Below are positions 4,982 through 5,617 of a stretch of 5,617 nt of DNA, in pieces. The stretch covers positions 1-5,617 of the forward strand of contig JAHQWX010000152.1 of the NCBI GenBank assembly GCA_029856375.1. The letters run 5' to 3'. The notes beneath the pieces are model-generated. The model was not told where the DNA came from. It saw only the letters and a list, made by a program, of their open reading frames with translations, and did no database searches. Position 1 is the first letter of the stretch. Each line of letters starts with the position of its first letter. The stretch comes from Promethearchaeia archaeon. GTDB taxonomy: Archaea; Asgardarchaeota; Lokiarchaeia; Sigyniarchaeales; SOKP01. Made by a program: the position numbers and the translations under genes.

Positions 4982-4998
4982 GCGTTCGCGATATTTTT
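4982..4998 (+). terminator. Weak terminator candidate after the zinc-ribbon gene
   Basis: About 17 bases past the stop codon, the short GC inverted repeat GCG-TT-CGC (4982-4989) is followed by five T residues (4994-4998). The stem is very short, so this is only a possible archaeal-type U-tract terminator. Confidence 0.2.
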
Positions 4999-5034
4999 AA
5001 ATTAAATAGCTTAAAATATGTGAATTTCGATATA

Positions 5035-5044
5035 TTTTATAAAG
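5035..5044 (+). promoter_or_regulatory. TATA-box promoter candidate for the longin-like gene
   Basis: TTTTATAAAG lies 34 bases before the ATG at 5078. Initiation about 25 bases downstream would leave a short leader of roughly 10-15 bases holding the purine-rich sequence AGGGAAAGGAT (5067-5077). The gene can therefore be transcribed independently of the zinc-ribbon gene. Confidence 0.4.
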
Positions 5045-5077
5045 ATTAAGTATCGTTATTTTTAATAGGGAAAGGAT

Positions 5078-5542
5078 ATGGGTTTAATTCGCGAGTGCGG
5101 GCTTCTGTTTCGAGGATATACGCTTATTAACTCACAATATCACGAATTCGGTTCGTCAGTTAAGGATAAAGACCTAAGAAGCGGATTACTAACGGCTATT
5201 ATAGATTTTTCTGGTGCAGCATTTTCTACAAGTTCCTTGGAATACATCGAAGGGAAAAAGAAGGTAATTTTTTTTACTCGCGATTCAATATTTTCAGGAG
5301 GCGAGAAAGAGAAAGAGCCAATACTCGCGTATGTGATCGCAGATAAGGATAAAAATGTAGATAAAGAACGAGAAAAAATTATTCCCGATTTAAAAAAAAT
5401 ACTCAATCGATTTGTCGAACAATTTAATGGATCTAATTTATCGTATGTCTCAGAATTTGAACATTTTAAAAAAGAGATCGATGAGATCTTTAGCGCAGCA
5501 GGAACAAGCGTCGACCAAAGACTAAAAGGAGTCTTTTATTGA
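5078..5542 (+). CDS. Longin/profilin-like domain protein
   Basis: The protein has 154 residues, with no membrane segment or signal peptide. The order of elements fits a longin-like fold as found in many Asgard proteins. A strand pair comes first (GLIRECGLLFRGYTLI, 2-17). The helix DLRSGLLTAIIDFSGAAF (32-49) follows, its L-x-S-G-L-L-x-A-I-x-x-F pattern being the most telling feature. Strands LEYIEGKKKVIFFTR (54-68) and ILAYVIAD (82-89) and the helix IIPDLKKILNRFVEQF (101-116) complete the domain. A charged tail of about 35 residues follows. In eukaryotes, longin domains occur in SNAREs, adaptor and TRAPP subunits and Rab exchange factors, so a role beside the local Rab-like GTPases is plausible but inferred. 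The ATG at 5078 is preceded by AGGGAAAGG. The loop at 70-80 is rich in Gly, Glu and Lys. A roadblock or other profilin-like fold is the main alternative. Confidence 0.65.
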   Translation: MGLIRECGLLFRGYTLINSQYHEFGSSVKDKDLRSGLLTAIIDFSGAAFSTSSLEYIEGKKKVIFFTRDSIFSGGEKEKEPILAYVIADKDKNVDKEREKIIPDLKKILNRFVEQFNGSNLSYVSEFEHFKKEIDEIFSAAGTSVDQRLKGVFY

Positions 5543-5561
5543 ATTTTTTAAATACGATAAA

Positions 5562-5617
5562 ATGAGCGGAAGTGCGATGGTTGCGTCGCAAATTAGCGTT
5601 GTCTGCAAAGCTTTTTC
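5562..5617 (+). CDS. Possible start of another gene, cut by the window edge
   Basis: An ATG 19 bases after the longin-like gene opens a frame of 18 codons that stays open to the edge, beginning MSGSAMVASQISVV. There is no clear ribosome site. The minus strand is also open across this stretch, down to a TAG near 5531, so the tail of a converging gene is an equal possibility. The piece is too short to recognise. Confidence 0.2.
   Translation, partial: MSGSAMVASQISVVCKAF

Noticed and set aside
5140..5406. Minus-strand open frame inside the longin-like gene
   Set aside because: Its serine- and phenylalanine-rich product is what the reverse strand of a lysine- and glutamate-rich gene gives; no independent signal.
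1..5617. Possible CRISPR array, tRNA, rRNA or mobile element
   Set aside because: No spaced direct repeats, cloverleaf-like sequence, transposase motif or terminal inverted repeats were found on either strand.

Overview
The window looks like a piece of an Asgard archaeon genome, probably Lokiarchaeota-like. The reasons are AT-rich DNA, archaeal TATA-type promoters, frequent TTG start codons, and a dense set of genes of the kinds that give Asgard archaea their eukaryote-like character. These include three Ras/Rab-type small GTPases, a V4R-type protein of the TRAPP/Bet3 fold superfamily, a longin-like protein, and two small membrane proteins with zinc fingers. The assignment rests on gene content read by eye, not on a database search.

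Seven genes lie on the minus strand. Read in transcription order from right to left they are: Rab-like GTPase B (4356-3835); a predicted membrane protein with a cation-diffusion-facilitator (CDF) core between two winged-helix domains (3719-2436); Rab-like GTPase A (2269-1730); a thioredoxin-like protein (1683-1384); a cysteine-rich V4R protein (1342-863); a membrane protein with a FYVE/RING-like zinc finger (834-364); and the first half of a third GTPase (276-1), cut by the window edge. Gaps of 46, 41 and 28 bases make the four genes from 2269 to 364 a likely operon. On the plus strand, after a 153-base divergent promoter region, come a double zinc-ribbon membrane protein (4510-4965), a longin-like protein (5078-5542) and possibly the start of another gene at the right edge.

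The most unusual item is the winged helix-CDF-winged helix protein. The usual cytoplasmic C-terminal domain of a CDF transporter is missing, helix-turn-helix domains sit on both sides of the six-helix membrane core, and the metal-site residues are altered (ExxxD and DxxxN). A perfect 17-base palindrome lies 10 bases before its start codon. This suggests a membrane-embedded, metal- or ligand-sensing transcription factor that controls itself. Two neighbouring genes encode zinc-finger membrane proteins, so a metal or membrane-signalling theme is possible, but this is inference.

A second theme is GTPase signalling at membranes. GTPases A and B are close paralogues (about two-thirds identical by hand count over the 117-residue stretch from the P-loop strand to the NKxD motif). 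They sit near V4R/TRAPP-fold and longin-fold proteins, whose eukaryotic relatives act with Rab-type GTPases. No RNA genes, CRISPR arrays or mobile elements were seen.
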